Shown here: piece by piece, positions 25,115-36,851 of the stretch
Layout: each line of letters begins with the position of its first letter
Numbering within the stretch: the first letter of the stretch is position 1
NCBI RefSeq assembly: GCF_014145455.1
Contig: NZ_JACIVB010000063.1
Location: forward strand, 1-64,000
Length of the DNA: 64,000 bases
Source: Limosilactobacillus rudii
GTDB taxonomy: Bacteria > Bacillota > Bacilli > Lactobacillales > Lactobacillaceae
Reading direction: 5' to 3'
Position numbers and translations under genes: made by a program
Notes under the pieces: generated by a model
The model's database searches: none
What the model was told of the DNA's origin: nothing
Seen by the model: only the letters and a program-made list of their open reading frames with translations

Positions 25115-27523
25115 TTAATGGTGACGACCACGAACTCCCTCATGGTCGCGTGAATTATTGTGATGCCGTGTTTGCCCACGATTAATTTGGCGGTTATTAC
25201 GGTGACCATTTTCCTCATGAGTACGGCGCCATTTACCCTGGGTATTACGATAGTGGCCGCCATTATTATTTTCACGACGTTTTTTATTGTTAGACCGGCC
25301 ATTTCTACCGCGACCACGACCATGATATTCATCATTCCGTGGTACACGAATCTTCGTCTTTGGTGCATCTTCAGGGTTAACTAATTCAAAATCGACTTCG
25401 CGTAAATCCTTATCTGCCCGAATCAATTTGACTTTAATTGGCTGACCAATTTGGAAAATCCGGTGTGAACGTCGCCCAATCAATGCTAAATGTTTTTCGG
25501 AATATTCATAGTAATCATCATTCATAACACTAATATGAATTAATCCTTCAACTGTGTTAGGCAATTCAACAAATAAACCAAATTTCATTACTGAGCTAAC
25601 AACAGCATCAAAGGTTTCTCCTACATGATCTTCCATGTATTCAGCCTTCTTCATGCTATCCACATCACGTTCAGTGTCAATTCCGCGTCGTTCAGTAACA
25701 GAAGTATGTTCGGCAATTTCTGGGAGCTTATCACGCCAATGTTCCTTAGCAGCTTCATTTTTACCGTGTTTATCATACCATTTAATTAAACGATGGACAG
25801 TATCATCAGGATAACGCCGAATTGGGGAAGTAAAGTGGGTATAATACTTAGCCCCCAATCCAAAGTGACCCAATTCTTCATCAGAGTACTTAGCTTGTTG
25901 CATACTCCGTAATAACATTACTTGAACCATTTGTTCTTCTGGCTTACCTGCAACGTCTTTTAATACCTTTTGCAGCATCTTTGGCTTAACGTTTTTAATA
26001 TCACCATGAACATTAATCCCAAATACGCTTAAGAAATCAACGAATGATTTAACCCGATCACTATCAGGGGTCTCGTGAATCCGGTAAAGAAATGGAACGT
26101 GTTCTTTGAAGTAGTGTTCAGCGACAGTTTCATTGGCAGCCAGCATAAATGATTCAATCATCCGTTCTGACAAGCCCCGGTCCCGTAACTGAATATCTGT
26201 CGGATGTCCTTTATCATCAACAATAATTTTGGCTTCCGGTGCTTCAAAGTCAATTGCTCCTCGCTTTTTACGATTCTTAAGAAGTAATTTATGGATCTCA
26301 CTCATTGTTTCAAACATTGGAACAAGATCCGCGTATTGTTTCATCGTCTTTGCATCATGAGACTCTAAAATTTTATTTACGGCCTTATATGTCATTCGTG
26401 CATGCGATTTCATTACACTTGGGAAGATCCGGTGATTAACAATGCGTCCTTGTTCGTCAATTTCCATTTCACAACTCATCGCTAATCGTTCTTCTCCCGG
26501 ATTTAACGAACAAATTCCGTTTGAAAGCCGCTTAGGAAGCATCGGTACCACCCGATCGGTAAGGTAGACCGAAGTACCCCGTTTAAATGCCTCACGATCT
26601 AGTGGTGTCCCTGGCTTAACGTAATGACTTACATCAGCAATATGAACTCCAAGATGGTAGTGCCCATTATCCATCTTCCACGCAACAACCGCATCATCCA
26701 AGTCCTTTGACTCAATTGCATCAATCGTTACTAGTGGCTGGTCGGTAATATCTTCCCGTCCCTTTTTCTCTTCTGGAAGAACTTGCAACGGAATCTTATT
26801 AGCCTGCTCCATTACCTCTTTAGGGAATTCATGAGGTACATCATGAGCATAAATCACTGACATAATGTCAATTCCCGGTTCATCTTTGTCCCCAATAATC
26901 TCAGTTACTGCACCAGTTAATACTTGTGGTGCTTCATCGCTTGGGTAGGTCTCAATCGTTGCCGTAACAACCTGACCATCTAGTGGCTTTAATCCTTTGT
27001 CAGTTACATAGAAATGATATTGGGATAGTTTTTTATCCTTTAGTAAGATTTCACCAATATAATTTCCGATTGTTTCCTGTTTGAATTCCCCCACCATTTG
27101 CTCATATTTATGTTCCACAATTCGGGTAACTTGTCCTTCTGGTCCTTGGTCGCTACCAGGTTTTGCTGGACGAAGCACCTTTACTTCAACCGTATCGCCA
27201 TTTAAAGCGTGGAGCGTATGGTCGGGATTAATGTACATATCAGCTAAGTCAGGATCGTAATCAACAAATCCAAATCCCTTATCATTCCCATGAAACGTTC
27301 CTACTAGGGGCTGCTGTTTAATAACGGCTTCAAACTCTCCCTTTTCTGTTACTTTAACTTTCTTTTCTCGCTCTAATTGAGCAAGTGCTTGTACAATTGG
27401 GGTAAATTGATCAGCATCATCCATTCCTAACCAGTGGGCAAGACGTTCTGCCGAATAACTCATCCCTGCATTATCTGTTAAATGCGTTAATATATTTTCT
27501 TTTAAATTATTATTTGTTGTCAT
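25115..27523 (-). CDS. rnr: Ribonuclease R
   Basis: 802-residue 3'-5' exoribonuclease that degrades structured RNA and works with tmRNA-SmpB. The order is an N-terminal HTH (about 10-60), two cold-shock domains, the RNB catalytic domain (about 235-570) with the Asp cluster in [11 protein letters not shown] and [19 protein letters not shown], an S1 domain (about 620-705), and a His/Asn/Arg-rich low-complexity basic tail of about 80 residues. ATG 27523 ([11 protein letters not shown]) overlaps the esterase end by 14 bases; GAGG is nine bases upstream. The tail's repetitive make-up is unlike the rest. Confidence 0.95.
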   Translation of the reverse strand: MTTNNNLKENILTHLTDNAGMSYSAERLAHWLGMDDADQFTPIVQALAQLEREKKVKVTEKGEFEAVIKQQPLVGTFHGNDKGFGFVDYDPDLADMYINPDHTLHALNGDTVEVKVLRPAKPGSDQGPEGQVTRIVEHKYEQMVGEFKQETIGNYIGEILLKDKKLSQYHFYVTDKGLKPLDGQVVTATIETYPSDEAPQVLTGAVTEIIGDKDEPGIDIMSVIYAHDVPHEFPKEVMEQANKIPLQVLPEEKKGREDITDQPLVTIDAIESKDLDDAVVAWKMDNGHYHLGVHIADVSHYVKPGTPLDREAFKRGTSVYLTDRVVPMLPKRLSNGICSLNPGEERLAMSCEMEIDEQGRIVNHRIFPSVMKSHARMTYKAVNKILESHDAKTMKQYADLVPMFETMSEIHKLLLKNRKKRGAIDFEAPEAKIIVDDKGHPTDIQLRDRGLSERMIESFMLAANETVAEHYFKEHVPFLYRIHETPDSDRVKSFVDFLSVFGINVHGDIKNVKPKMLQKVLKDVAGKPEEQMVQVMLLRSMQQAKYSDEELGHFGLGAKYYTHFTSPIRRYPDDTVHRLIKWYDKHGKNEAAKEHWRDKLPEIAEHTSVTERRGIDTERDVDSMKKAEYMEDHVGETFDAVVSSVMKFGLFVELPNTVEGLIHISVMNDDYYEYSEKHLALIGRRSHRIFQIGQPIKVKLIRADKDLREVDFELVNPEDAPKTKIRVPRNDEYHGRGRGRNGRSNNKKRRENNNGGHYRNTQGKWRRTHEENGHRNNRQINRGQTRHHNNSRDHEGVRGRHH

Positions 27524-28286
27524 CAGAAGATACCTCGAATAAATTTTGTAGATATTGTTCCACATCGGCAAATAACTGACGATGGGCAGTATTGACTGTT
27601 AAAAGATGTGTCGCAGTAGGATAAAAATGATAATCAACCGGATTACCATTTGCTAGTAAACGTGCTTTTAATTGAAGACCCGATTGTGGATCAATCATTT
27701 CATCAGCACCACCCTGGGCAATAAAAAAAGGTTGGTGAATTTGCTCTAAGTGGTCACATATCTGATAAGACATTGATTTTATCTGTTTAAGCTGATGTGG
27801 CAGGCTCACTACTAGTTTATCAATTTTTTCACGAATTATTAACGGATTAAGCTTTTGTTGACGATAATACTTAGCTGCAAGCTTAGGAAAATATTCAGGT
27901 ACATTTGACTGTCCCCACGTTGTAATTGGGGATGCAAAAACACCACCACCCAATAATTGCGGGTCATTTTCAAGCGCTTTTGTTGCTAATAATCCACCGA
28001 GTGAAAGACCAAATATCGCAATTTGGTCAATTCCTGCATCGCGAAGCCGAAAAATCGCCATCCGCGTATCATCCCACCAATCAGTAGGACCATTGCAAGC
28101 TAAAACATTCTTCGGGTCTCCACCGTGTCCGCTTAATAATGGCGCAAATACCGTATAGCCCTGCCAGTTAAGCTGTCGCCCTAACATCCGAACATCATTA
28201 GTATTTCCAGTATATGCATGGATTAATATCACACCGCGTCGCCCACTATGGGGAAAGAAGAAAGAGTTACCTGTATATGTTTTCAC
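27510..28286 (-). CDS. est: Carboxylesterase (Est30-type alpha/beta hydrolase)
   Basis: 258-residue cytosolic serine hydrolase. The oxyanion-hole region is RRGVILIHAYTGN, the nucleophile elbow is GLSLGG, the acid is in GGADEMIDPQS and the His is in TATHLLT. It matches the esterase conserved between secG and rnr in bacilli and lactobacilli. GTG start 28286 with GGGG about nine bases upstream. Physiological ester substrate unknown. Confidence 0.9.
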   Translation of the reverse strand: MKTYTGNSFFFPHSGRRGVILIHAYTGNTNDVRMLGRQLNWQGYTVFAPLLSGHGGDPKNVLACNGPTDWWDDTRMAIFRLRDAGIDQIAIFGLSLGGLLATKALENDPQLLGGGVFASPITTWGQSNVPEYFPKLAAKYYRQQKLNPLIIREKIDKLVVSLPHQLKQIKSMSYQICDHLEQIHQPFFIAQGGADEMIDPQSGLQLKARLLANGNPVDYHFYPTATHLLTVNTAHRQLFADVEQYLQNLFEVSSDDNK

Positions 28287-28321
28287 TAAACCATCCCCTT
28301 AAATCCTAAACGCAAAGTGAT

Positions 28322-28358
28322 AAAAAGGCCTCCTGGAATCACAATAACTTCAGGAGGC
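28322..28358 (-). terminator. Terminator after secG
   Basis: Minus-strand stem GCCTCCTG / CAGGAGGC followed by CTTTTTATC. It separates secG from the esterase-rnr-smpB genes, so these may depend on readthrough or on another promoter. Confidence 0.8.
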
Positions 28359-28367
28359 ACTTTAAAT

Positions 28368-28607
28368 TTAATGTGACGAGACGTAAATCATTGCTAATGC
28401 CAGAATAAAGAAGAGTGCACCACAAATTGTTGTAACAATTTGCATAACTGCTTCAAATCCCCGTGCTTTACGCCGAGAGAATAAATCACCAGCACCGCCT
28501 GTTAATGCTGACATTGCATCATTATCGTTTTTTGCTGGTTGCATCATCACACATGCGATTAATACAACGCAATCAATTAAGAATAAAGTCATTAATGTGT
28601 TATACAA
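28368..28607 (-). CDS. secG: Preprotein translocase subunit SecG
   Basis: 79-residue membrane protein of the SecYEG channel with two TMs (about 1-21 and 54-76) and the cytosolic loop MQPAKNDNDAMSALTGGAGDLFSRRKARG, which matches the SecG signature. Start is TTG at 28607: GGAGG is eight bases before it, and the first ATG would cut into TM1. It opens the conserved secG-est-rnr-smpB cluster. Confidence 0.92.
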   Translation of the reverse strand: MYNTLMTLFLIDCVVLIACVMMQPAKNDNDAMSALTGGAGDLFSRRKARGFEAVMQIVTTICGALFFILALAMIYVSSH

Positions 28608-28673
28608 GGATTTTTCCTCCTAATACTTTCACGCTATTATCTAAACTATCATACCATACTTACATTTCTATTG

Positions 28674-30224
28674 CTATCCTTGTGCATAATGGGCAGCCCG
28701 AGTAACCTCATGATATACCTGCCGAGTCGTTACCGAATTTACACGTAAAATTAAAGTATCACCAGCTTGAAGCTTAGTCTGACCATTCGGAATTATTTTT
28801 TCTTCTCCGCGGCAAACAACCATCACAATACTATCTGCTGGCCAATTATAATCTTTCACTTTGCAGCCATCTAATTGCGCACCAGCATAAATTGTCAGCG
28901 ACATCGTTACATCTTCCTTATGCTTCCGCTGTTGAGGATTATTACCGATAAAAGCATTAAACATTGCTGTATAAACCGGCTCACCATGTAATGCATCCAC
29001 TACTAGGTAGGCAACAACGGCTACAAGCGCTAGGGGCATTAGGTGTGCTAACGAACCTACCATTTCCGTAATTAATAAAATAGCAGTAAATGGTGCTTTA
29101 CTAATACAGGCAAAGTATCCGGCCATTGCATAGATTATAAAATTAGGCAAGTAACGAATAGGCATTAACCCCAACCGGACCATTAACGCACAATACACCG
29201 CTCCTAAAATTGCTCCTAATGTCAAAATCGGTAGAAAAATTCCCCCTGGTAGCTGTGAACCATAGCTAACCATCGAAAAGACAAACCGTAAGATGAATAA
29301 TCCTACAAACAACGACAGCGAGAATGGCAACGAGCGCAAACTACTAATTAATTCATTTCCTCCACCAAGAGTTAACGGGAAATACCATGCAATCGGCATT
29401 ACTAATAAGAATGGGATAACCGGATAAACAATGGGATGGAGGTGTGGGATTTTAGCTGTCCACGATCCCAAATGTAAAATGACTACTTGATAAAGACGAC
29501 CAAGGATTCCTAACATAATCCCCAAAACAATCAAGTGCCAATAGAGCCTATTAGGTAACATATAATTGTAAGGGACATTCAGAACTGGTCTTAATCCAAA
29601 GAACTGCATTGAAACCATATTTGAACAAAGTGCACTAACAAAAGTTGCTAACCATATTACCGGTGAAAAGTTATGATATACCTCTTCTAAAATAAAAATA
29701 GTCGCCGCTATTGGGGCATTGAAGGCTGCTGAAAGACCAGCCGCTGCGCCACTTGCAATTCCAACTTGGCGATTCAAATGACCAACCTTAGCCGTTTCTT
29801 CAATCCCTTGACCAATAGTTGCTCCTAATTGAATTGATGGTCCTTCTCGTCCAAGATATAACCCAGAACCAATGGCAAAAATTCCCCCAATAAATTTACG
29901 CCATAAAACCGGCCACCACTTTTCATCAAACTGGTTTGTCAATTGCCCTTCAACTTGGGGTATTCCCGACCCTTTAATGTTGGGATGGTGCTGTGCTAGC
30001 CATCCAAGGATTAGGGCAAGGATAATTGATCCTATTCCCCATAAAACAAGGCCCCACGGATGGGTATGAAAGTATGCAAAGCTGATCTTAACAAATTGCA
30101 AAAAGGACTGAATTATTAACCGAAAAGTACTTACAACTAAGCCAGTTAACAGTCCAATCAAGATTGCACGTAGTAATTGATTAAACTGATTATAGCGATG
30201 AAATGTTTCTTTTCTACTTTCCAT
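28674..30224 (-). CDS. ClC-type chloride channel/antiporter with TrkA-C domain
   Basis: 516-residue membrane protein of the ClC family. It has GSGIPQVEGQL (selectivity filter part), GREGPSIQLGATIGQG with the external gating glutamate, LEEVY with the internal glutamate typical of H+/Cl- antiporters, and GGIFLPILTLGAILG. A C-terminal TrkA-C (RCK_C) domain occupies about 430-512. ATG 30224 is chosen because GGAG is six bases upstream. It may serve acid resistance or anion balance; ion specificity is inferred from motifs only. Monocistronic. Confidence 0.92.
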   Translation of the reverse strand: MESRKETFHRYNQFNQLLRAILIGLLTGLVVSTFRLIIQSFLQFVKISFAYFHTHPWGLVLWGIGSIILALILGWLAQHHPNIKGSGIPQVEGQLTNQFDEKWWPVLWRKFIGGIFAIGSGLYLGREGPSIQLGATIGQGIEETAKVGHLNRQVGIASGAAAGLSAAFNAPIAATIFILEEVYHNFSPVIWLATFVSALCSNMVSMQFFGLRPVLNVPYNYMLPNRLYWHLIVLGIMLGILGRLYQVVILHLGSWTAKIPHLHPIVYPVIPFLLVMPIAWYFPLTLGGGNELISSLRSLPFSLSLFVGLFILRFVFSMVSYGSQLPGGIFLPILTLGAILGAVYCALMVRLGLMPIRYLPNFIIYAMAGYFACISKAPFTAILLITEMVGSLAHLMPLALVAVVAYLVVDALHGEPVYTAMFNAFIGNNPQQRKHKEDVTMSLTIYAGAQLDGCKVKDYNWPADSIVMVVCRGEEKIIPNGQTKLQAGDTLILRVNSVTTRQVYHEVTRAAHYAQG

Positions 30225-30282
30225 CTTTATCTCCAATTATTAAAAGTCTACTAGACATTTTACTACATCAACGCGACGATAG

Positions 30283-30330
30283 AAAATAGGAGCAGCAAAG
30301 AAATAAATGGTAATTCTTTACTACTCCTAT
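30283..30330 (-). terminator. Terminator of the amino acid permease gene
   Basis: Minus-strand 17-bp stem beginning ATAGGAGTAGTAAAGAA and closing with a TTCTTTGCTGCTCCTAT arm, then TTTTC. Confidence 0.85.
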
Positions 30331-30338
30331 TAGAATCA

Positions 30339-31721
30339 TTAAGCTTTTTCAGTTTTAAATCCATGCCGAATAAGGTAAACAACTACTGCTAAGATTAATA
30401 CAGCAGCCCCAACGATAACAGAAACACGAGTATCGGGATTAATGAACATAAAAATAACGATCACAATCAACATAACAAACGCAAAATAATTGGAAAATGG
30501 GTATAATGGCAACTTAAATGGATGATTAGCCATTAGATCCTTGTTGTTACGACGGAAACGTAATTCTGCCCAGAGGATTACAAACCATGGAATCATTCCC
30601 GGAAGTACTGAGGAACTAAAGACAACAACGAACATATCAGAAGTTGAATGGCTATAAACTGATGAAATCATATCAATAATAAAACCAATTAGAATTCCCC
30701 CGGAAATTCCGAGAATCGCCGCATCTGGAACAATTCGCTTCGACAAGCGACCAAAAATTTTAGGGGCGTCTCCTTCATGCGATAACTTAAAAAGCATCCG
30801 GCTCGAACTATAAATTCCTGAGTTTGCCCCAGAAAGTGCTGCCGTTAACACTACAAAGTTAATGATCGAAGCAGCCGCCGTAATTCCAACTTTGGCAAAA
30901 GTAGATACAAATGGTGATCCAACGCTACTTAATTCGTTCCACGGATAAATAGTAACAATAACAAAGATTGCCCCAACATAAAAAATTAAAATCCGGAAAA
31001 GTACTGATTTGACTGATTTAACAATCGCCTTTTGAGGATTAGCAACCTCACCAGCGGAAATCCCAAGTAACTCAATTCCTTCGTACGAACCAACGATGAT
31101 TGACATGGAGAAGAAAAATCCACTCCATCCGCCAGTAAAGAAGCCGCCATGAGCCCACAGGTTACTAAAACCAGTAGGATGTCCACCATTACCAAAGCCA
31201 AAGAAAATCACCATAAATCCTAGTAAGATCATGAAGATAATCGTAACAACCTTAATCATCGCAAACCAAAATTCAAGTGATCCATATGCCTTAGCACTTG
31301 CCAAGTTTGCTAATACTAAGAAAATTATAATAACTATTCCGGCAACCCACGTATGCATGTGCGGCCACCAATATTTTAGGTATTCAGTAGCAGCTACGAC
31401 TTCAGACATTCCAACAACAATATATTCAAATACATTCGCCCATTTAGCAAGATAACCGGCGATAGGATGGACATACTCAGTTGCATAATCTGCAAAGGAT
31501 CCTGTTCCCGGATTGATATAGATCATCTCACCTAAAGCTCGCATGACAATATACAAGATTAAACCAACAAATGCATATGCAAGTAAAACAGATGGTCCGG
31601 TCCACTTGATCGTTGAGGTTGAACCCATAAAAAGTCCAACCCCGATTGCACCGCCAAGCGAAATCATCTCCATCTGACCAGCAGTCATCGAACGGTTAAG
31701 TTCTGGTGCCGATTTTTTCAT
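30339..31721 (-). CDS. Amino acid permease (APC superfamily, AAT type)
   Basis: 460-residue, 12-TM transporter. The N-terminal signature is MEMISLGGAIGVGLFMGSTS, then YINPGTGSFADYATEY and SYEGIELLGISAGEVANPQKAI, as in AAT-family permeases (GabP/AnsP/YbxG relatives). Amino acid specificity cannot be read. Start ATG 31721 follows AAAGGA. It has its own promoter, an array of five TTAACC-like repeats upstream, and a strong terminator, so it is a single-gene unit with probable dedicated control. Confidence 0.9.
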   Translation of the reverse strand: MKKSAPELNRSMTAGQMEMISLGGAIGVGLFMGSTSTIKWTGPSVLLAYAFVGLILYIVMRALGEMIYINPGTGSFADYATEYVHPIAGYLAKWANVFEYIVVGMSEVVAATEYLKYWWPHMHTWVAGIVIIIFLVLANLASAKAYGSLEFWFAMIKVVTIIFMILLGFMVIFFGFGNGGHPTGFSNLWAHGGFFTGGWSGFFFSMSIIVGSYEGIELLGISAGEVANPQKAIVKSVKSVLFRILIFYVGAIFVIVTIYPWNELSSVGSPFVSTFAKVGITAAASIINFVVLTAALSGANSGIYSSSRMLFKLSHEGDAPKIFGRLSKRIVPDAAILGISGGILIGFIIDMISSVYSHSTSDMFVVVFSSSVLPGMIPWFVILWAELRFRRNNKDLMANHPFKLPLYPFSNYFAFVMLIVIVIFMFINPDTRVSVIVGAAVLILAVVVYLIRHGFKTEKA

Positions 31722-31760
31722 TTATATCATTATCCTTTCGTTAATTTAAAACTCTTAAAG

Positions 31761-31789
31761 ATTATATTATATTTTCCGCTAAATTCCAA
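31761..31789 (-). promoter_or_regulatory. Promoter of the AAT-type permease
   Basis: Minus-strand -35 TTGGAA (31784-31789), 17-base spacer, -10 TATAAT (31761-31766), about 40 bases before the start codon. Confidence 0.65.
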
Positions 31790-31814
31790 CGCCTTTTTCT
31801 CATTATTTTTTAAT

Positions 31815-31874
31815 ATAACCTACTTAACCTATTTTAATTAACCCCAAAATATTAACCTACTAATTCTCTAACCT
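31815..31874. repeat. Five spaced TTAACC-type repeats upstream of the permease promoter
   Basis: (T)TAACC copies start at 31816, 31825, 31839, 31853 and 31869 (spacings 9, 14, 14, 16), all in one orientation, 25-85 bases upstream of the -35. Possible multi-site regulator binding. AT-rich context makes chance a real alternative. Confidence 0.4.
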
Positions 31875-31895
31875 GCTTTTCTAATTTTAAATAAA

Positions 31896-31927
31896 CAAAA
31901 AAGACCATGGAAATTAATCCATGATCT
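31896..31927 (-). terminator. Terminator of eno
   Basis: Minus-strand stem AGATCATGGA / TCCATGGTCT followed by TTTTTTG, about 30 bases after the eno stop. Confidence 0.85.
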
Positions 31928-31955
31928 CTATAAACTCCTAGTAATTATTCTAGGA

Positions 31956-33338
<1,383 letters not shown>

Positions 33339-33368
33339 TTACACAATTAAAAACAAGCATTTAACAAG

Positions 33369-34118
33369 TTAATGGTGAACTAATCGTAAAAATGTTTCTG
33401 CATCCAAGCTAGCAGTACCAACAAGCACACCATCAATATCTGATTTATCCATTAAAGCATTGATATTAGCTGTTGTAACACTGCCCCCATAAAGAATGCG
33501 AACATCATTAGCAACTTCATCGCCATACATATCACTAATTGTTTGCCGAATTAAATAACAACCCTCTGCCGCTTGCGCTGGATCAGCACTTTCACCAGTT
33601 CCAATTGCCCAACTCGGCTCATAGGCAATCGTCACATGACATATTTCATCATTAGATAAACCGTGAAGGTCCGCCAAAATCCTGCTAACTACCCAGTGAA
33701 CCTTCTTCCCCGCGATTCGTCGGCCCATTGTATCATCACAACACACAATTGGGCATAATCCATTTTTCAAAGCTGCTTTGACTTTTTTGTTAATTAAATC
33801 ATCTGTTTCACCAAAATAAGTTCTTCGTTCAGAATGTCCTAAGATAACATGGTGAATTCCCGCCTGATATAGGGCATAGGGGCTAGTCTCACCAGTATAT
33901 GCCCCCTTATCCTTATAATAACAATTTTCAGCCATTATCTTTAGCGGCGAGTCACCAGCAGCTTTAACCATTGGCACTAAGCACAGTGTAGGCGCCGCAA
34001 GTGCTGTTTCAAGTTCATCCGCAGGTGGCAGTTTTTCCTTAATCTGATTAACAAACGAAACCGCTTCTTGAACATCCTTATTCATTTTCCAATTTCCGGC
34101 AATAATCGGTACCCTCAT
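33369..34118 (-). CDS. tpiA: Triosephosphate isomerase
   Basis: 249-residue enzyme interconverting dihydroxyacetone phosphate and glyceraldehyde-3-phosphate. It shows AGNWKMNKD with the catalytic Lys, ILGHSERRTYFGE with the His, and AYEPSWAIGTGESADP with the catalytic Glu. The phosphate loop YGGSVTTANI is also present. Length is normal. The sequence is fairly divergent in the middle (NGLCPIVCCDDTMGRR). AGGAGGT precedes the ATG. It lies between pgk and eno. Confidence 0.95.
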   Translation of the reverse strand: MRVPIIAGNWKMNKDVQEAVSFVNQIKEKLPPADELETALAAPTLCLVPMVKAAGDSPLKIMAENCYYKDKGAYTGETSPYALYQAGIHHVILGHSERRTYFGETDDLINKKVKAALKNGLCPIVCCDDTMGRRIAGKKVHWVVSRILADLHGLSNDEICHVTIAYEPSWAIGTGESADPAQAAEGCYLIRQTISDMYGDEVANDVRILYGGSVTTANINALMDKSDIDGVLVGTASLDAETFLRLVHH

Positions 34119-34211
34119 TATCTGTACCTCCTAAAATGGGAATAACCTTCTCAATAAAGTGATTTACGGCAATAAATAAGTTACCCTCGTCTTTAATATT
34201 TATTCGTAAAA

Positions 34212-34248
34212 GAGCTAAGGCTGAGAAAAATTACTTTTTCTCAGCCTC
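34212..34248 (-). terminator. Hairpin between pgk and tpiA
   Basis: Minus-strand 12-bp stem GGCTGAGAAAAA / TTTTTCTCAGCC, followed by TTAGCTCTTTT. Probably a terminator or partial terminator within the glycolytic block. Confidence 0.6.
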
Positions 34249-34279
34249 CAATGTAGATATAGTAATCTACTATTTATAT

Positions 34280-35485
34280 TTATTTTTCAGAAATTGCAGC
34301 AATACCTGGTAATTCCTTACCTTCAAGGTATGTCAATGAAGCACCACCACCAGTTGAAATGTGGGTAAGCTTATCAGCAACACCCAATTCCTTAACAGCA
34401 GCAGTTGAGTCACCACCACCGACAATGGTAGTTGCATCTGATAATGTACCAAGGAATTTACCAATTTCTAGCGTTCCCTTAGCAAAGTTTGGCATTTCGA
34501 ATACACCCATTGGTCCATTCCAAACAACCGTCTTTGCATCTTTTAGGACATTTTCAAATTCTTCAACTGACTTAGGACCAATATCAAGAGCCATCCAGCC
34601 ATCATCAATGTCGCCCTCTACTACCTTGGTATTGGCATCGTTATTAAACTTATCGGCAACAACATTATCAATTGGCAATACAAGCTTATCGCCAGCCTTG
34701 TCAAGGATTTGCTTAGCAACATCAATCTTGTCTTTTTCAACAAGTGAATTACCAACTTTGATTCCCTTAGCAGCATAGAATGTATAAGCCATTCCACCAC
34801 CGATGATAATCTTATCAGCCTTTTCAAGAAGGTTATCAATAACACCAATCTTGTCTGAAACCTTTGCACCACCAAGGATAGCTACAAATGGCCGTTCTGG
34901 GTTATCAACGGCGTCACCTAAGAACTTGATTTCCTTTTCCATCAAGTAACCAGCCGCAGCCTTCCCAGGCATGTTAGTTGCAATACCAACATTAGATGCA
35001 TGCTTACGGTGAGCCGTACCAAAAGCATCATTTACAAATACGTCACCTAATGAAGCCCAGTACTTACCTAATTCTGGATCATTACCAGATTCACGCTTTA
35101 CATATTCGCCATCCTTAACATCTTCATAACGAGTATTTTGAACAAGCAAAACATCGCCATTCTTCATGTTATCAATCGCATCTTCTAATTGCTTACCTTC
35201 AGTAACTGGAACAAATGTTACTGGCTTGTTTAACAAGTTAGAAAGGCGTTCTGCAACTGGACGCAGTGAAAGACCAGGCTTGTCTTCTTCCTTCTTAATC
35301 CGACCAAGGTGTGAGAATAAGATAGCTCGTCCGCCATGGTCAATAACATACTTAATTGTTGGCAAAGCAGCAACGATTCGATTATCATCACCAACAACGC
35401 CATCTTTAATTGGAACATTAAAGTCAACACGCATTAATACTTTTTTGCCTTCTAAAGGAAGGTCTTCAACAGTTAATTTAGCCAT
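34280..35485 (-). CDS. pgk: Phosphoglycerate kinase
   Basis: 401-residue glycolytic kinase making ATP from 1,3-bisphosphoglycerate. It shows [12 protein letters not shown] and SHLGRIKKE, then [12 protein letters not shown] in the N-domain. The hinge and C-domain have [22 protein letters not shown] and WNGPMGVFE, with the nucleotide loop VGGGDSTAA. Full length. It follows gap by about 90 bases but is separated from it by a terminator-like hairpin, and another hairpin lies between it and tpiA. Confidence 0.97.
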   Translation of the reverse strand: MAKLTVEDLPLEGKKVLMRVDFNVPIKDGVVGDDNRIVAALPTIKYVIDHGGRAILFSHLGRIKKEEDKPGLSLRPVAERLSNLLNKPVTFVPVTEGKQLEDAIDNMKNGDVLLVQNTRYEDVKDGEYVKRESGNDPELGKYWASLGDVFVNDAFGTAHRKHASNVGIATNMPGKAAAGYLMEKEIKFLGDAVDNPERPFVAILGGAKVSDKIGVIDNLLEKADKIIIGGGMAYTFYAAKGIKVGNSLVEKDKIDVAKQILDKAGDKLVLPIDNVVADKFNNDANTKVVEGDIDDGWMALDIGPKSVEEFENVLKDAKTVVWNGPMGVFEMPNFAKGTLEIGKFLGTLSDATTIVGGGDSTAAVKELGVADKLTHISTGGGASLTYLEGKELPGIAAISEK

Positions 35486-35512
35486 TGTATTATGTCTCCT
35501 CTTCTCTTGATG

Positions 35513-35547
35513 AAAAAAGGCGGGCGGAGTATTCCTCCTCCCACCTT
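35513..35547 (-). terminator. Terminator after gap
   Basis: Minus-strand GC-rich stem AAGGTGGGAGGAG / CTCCGCCCGCCTT followed by TTTTTT. It suggests gap is made mostly as a single-gene mRNA with some readthrough into pgk. Confidence 0.8.
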
Positions 35548-35577
35548 AAATCAATTAATTCAACTTGTTACTTCAAA

Positions 35578-36585
35578 TTAAAGAGTAGCAAAGTGAAGTA
35601 AAGTCCGGATCATGTTGCTAGTGAAACCATATTCGTTGTCGTACCAAGCAACAGTCTTAACTAATTGTGAACCATCGTCACCTTCCATAATTTCAGTTTG
35701 GGAAGGATCAAATACTGAACCGTATGTTGAACCAATAATATCAGTTGAAACGATTGGGTCTTCAGTGTAACCGAATGCTGGGTTAACAGCCTTCTTCATA
35801 GCGTCGTTAATTTGGTCAACAGTAACCTTCTCGTTTAAGATAGTAACAAGTTCAGTTAATGAACCATCAACAACACCAACACGTTGTGCATGACCTGAAA
35901 GCTTACCGTTTAATTCAGGAATAACTAAACCAATAGCCTTAGCAGCACCACTTGAGTGAGGAATAGTGTTTACACTTGCAGTACGGTTGTTACGCATCTT
36001 CTTACCACGAGGACCATCAAGGATAGCTTGAGTAGAAGTAAATGCGTGGATAGTAGTCATAGTACCAACCTTAACACCAAATTCGTCATTTAAGACCTTA
36101 GCCATTGGTGCCAAGCAGCTAGTAGTACATGAACCAGCTGATACGATAACATCATCCTTATTCAAAGTGTCAAGGTTAACACCAGGAACAACAGTTGGGA
36201 TGTTACCAGCAGGTGCTGAAATCAATACACGCTTTGCGCCTGCGTCAATGTGTGCTTGTGACTTTTCAGCAGAAGTGTAGAAACCAGTACATTCAAGGAC
36301 AAAGTCAACACCATCGTTCTTTACCCAAGGAATGTTACGAGCATCACGTTCAGCATATACAGGGTATTCCTTACCATCAACAACAATACCAGTATCAGTA
36401 GCTGAAACTTCACCAGGGAACTTACCATGAGTTGAGTCATACTTAAGTAAGTATGCCAACATGGAAGGAGTAGTCAAATCGTTGATTGCAACAACTTCAA
36501 TGTCATCTGTGTTGAGTTCGTGAATCCGACGAAATGCTAAACGACCAATACGGCCAAAACCGTTAATACCAATTTTTACAGTCAT
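35578..36585 (-). CDS. gap: Glyceraldehyde-3-phosphate dehydrogenase (type I, NAD)
   Basis: 335-residue glycolytic dehydrogenase with the Rossmann start [14 protein letters not shown], the catalytic Cys in [12 protein letters not shown] (the usual Asn residues are replaced by Gly and Ser), the catalytic His in TIHAFTSTQ, and [12 protein letters not shown] near the end. AGGAGG is seven bases before the ATG. A leader of roughly 130 bases separates it from its promoter. No cggR regulator gene lies upstream. Confidence 0.96.
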   Translation of the reverse strand: MTVKIGINGFGRIGRLAFRRIHELNTDDIEVVAINDLTTPSMLAYLLKYDSTHGKFPGEVSATDTGIVVDGKEYPVYAERDARNIPWVKNDGVDFVLECTGFYTSAEKSQAHIDAGAKRVLISAPAGNIPTVVPGVNLDTLNKDDVIVSAGSCTTSCLAPMAKVLNDEFGVKVGTMTTIHAFTSTQAILDGPRGKKMRNNRTASVNTIPHSSGAAKAIGLVIPELNGKLSGHAQRVGVVDGSLTELVTILNEKVTVDQINDAMKKAVNPAFGYTEDPIVSTDIIGSTYGSVFDPSQTEIMEGDDGSQLVKTVAWYDNEYGFTSNMIRTLLHFATL

Positions 36586-36722
36586 ACTGCAAATTCCTCC
36601 TTTAGGAAAAACATAATTAGTGTACTTGCTTAGTTTATCACATTACATCAGCATCGCAACTGTCTACCATTGTAAGTGACGCAGTGGTAAGGTCTAAGCA
36701 ATATACAACTCCTACGATACTT

Positions 36723-36750
36723 ATGATACCATCTTCAAAAAAATTGTCTA
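36723..36750 (-). promoter_or_regulatory. Promoter of gap
   Basis: Minus-strand -35 TAGACA (36745-36750), 16-base spacer, -10 TATCAT (36723-36728). This gives a 5' leader of about 130 bases with weak inverted repeats. Confidence 0.45.
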
Positions 36751-36809
36751 TTCAATAACAGCATTTTTCTGATGTAAGCGTTATTTTGATTAAAATTTTC
36801 AAATAATGC

Positions 36810-36838
36810 TTGCAATTTAACAATGACTAAGATAATAT
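36810..36838 (+). promoter_or_regulatory. Promoter of tRNA-Arg
   Basis: -35 TTGCAA (36810-36815), 17-base spacer, -10 TAATAT (36833-36838), 14 bases before the tRNA. Confidence 0.65.
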
Positions 36839-36851
36839 AGTATCTGTTGAC

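Noticed and set aside
25066-25384. ORFs on both strands over the RNase R tail
   Set aside because: Shadows caused by the repetitive His/Asn/Arg codons; no RBS and they overlap rnr and smpB.
31815-31874. CRISPR-like repeat array
   Set aside because: Units are only six bases long, spacing is irregular and no cas genes are present.
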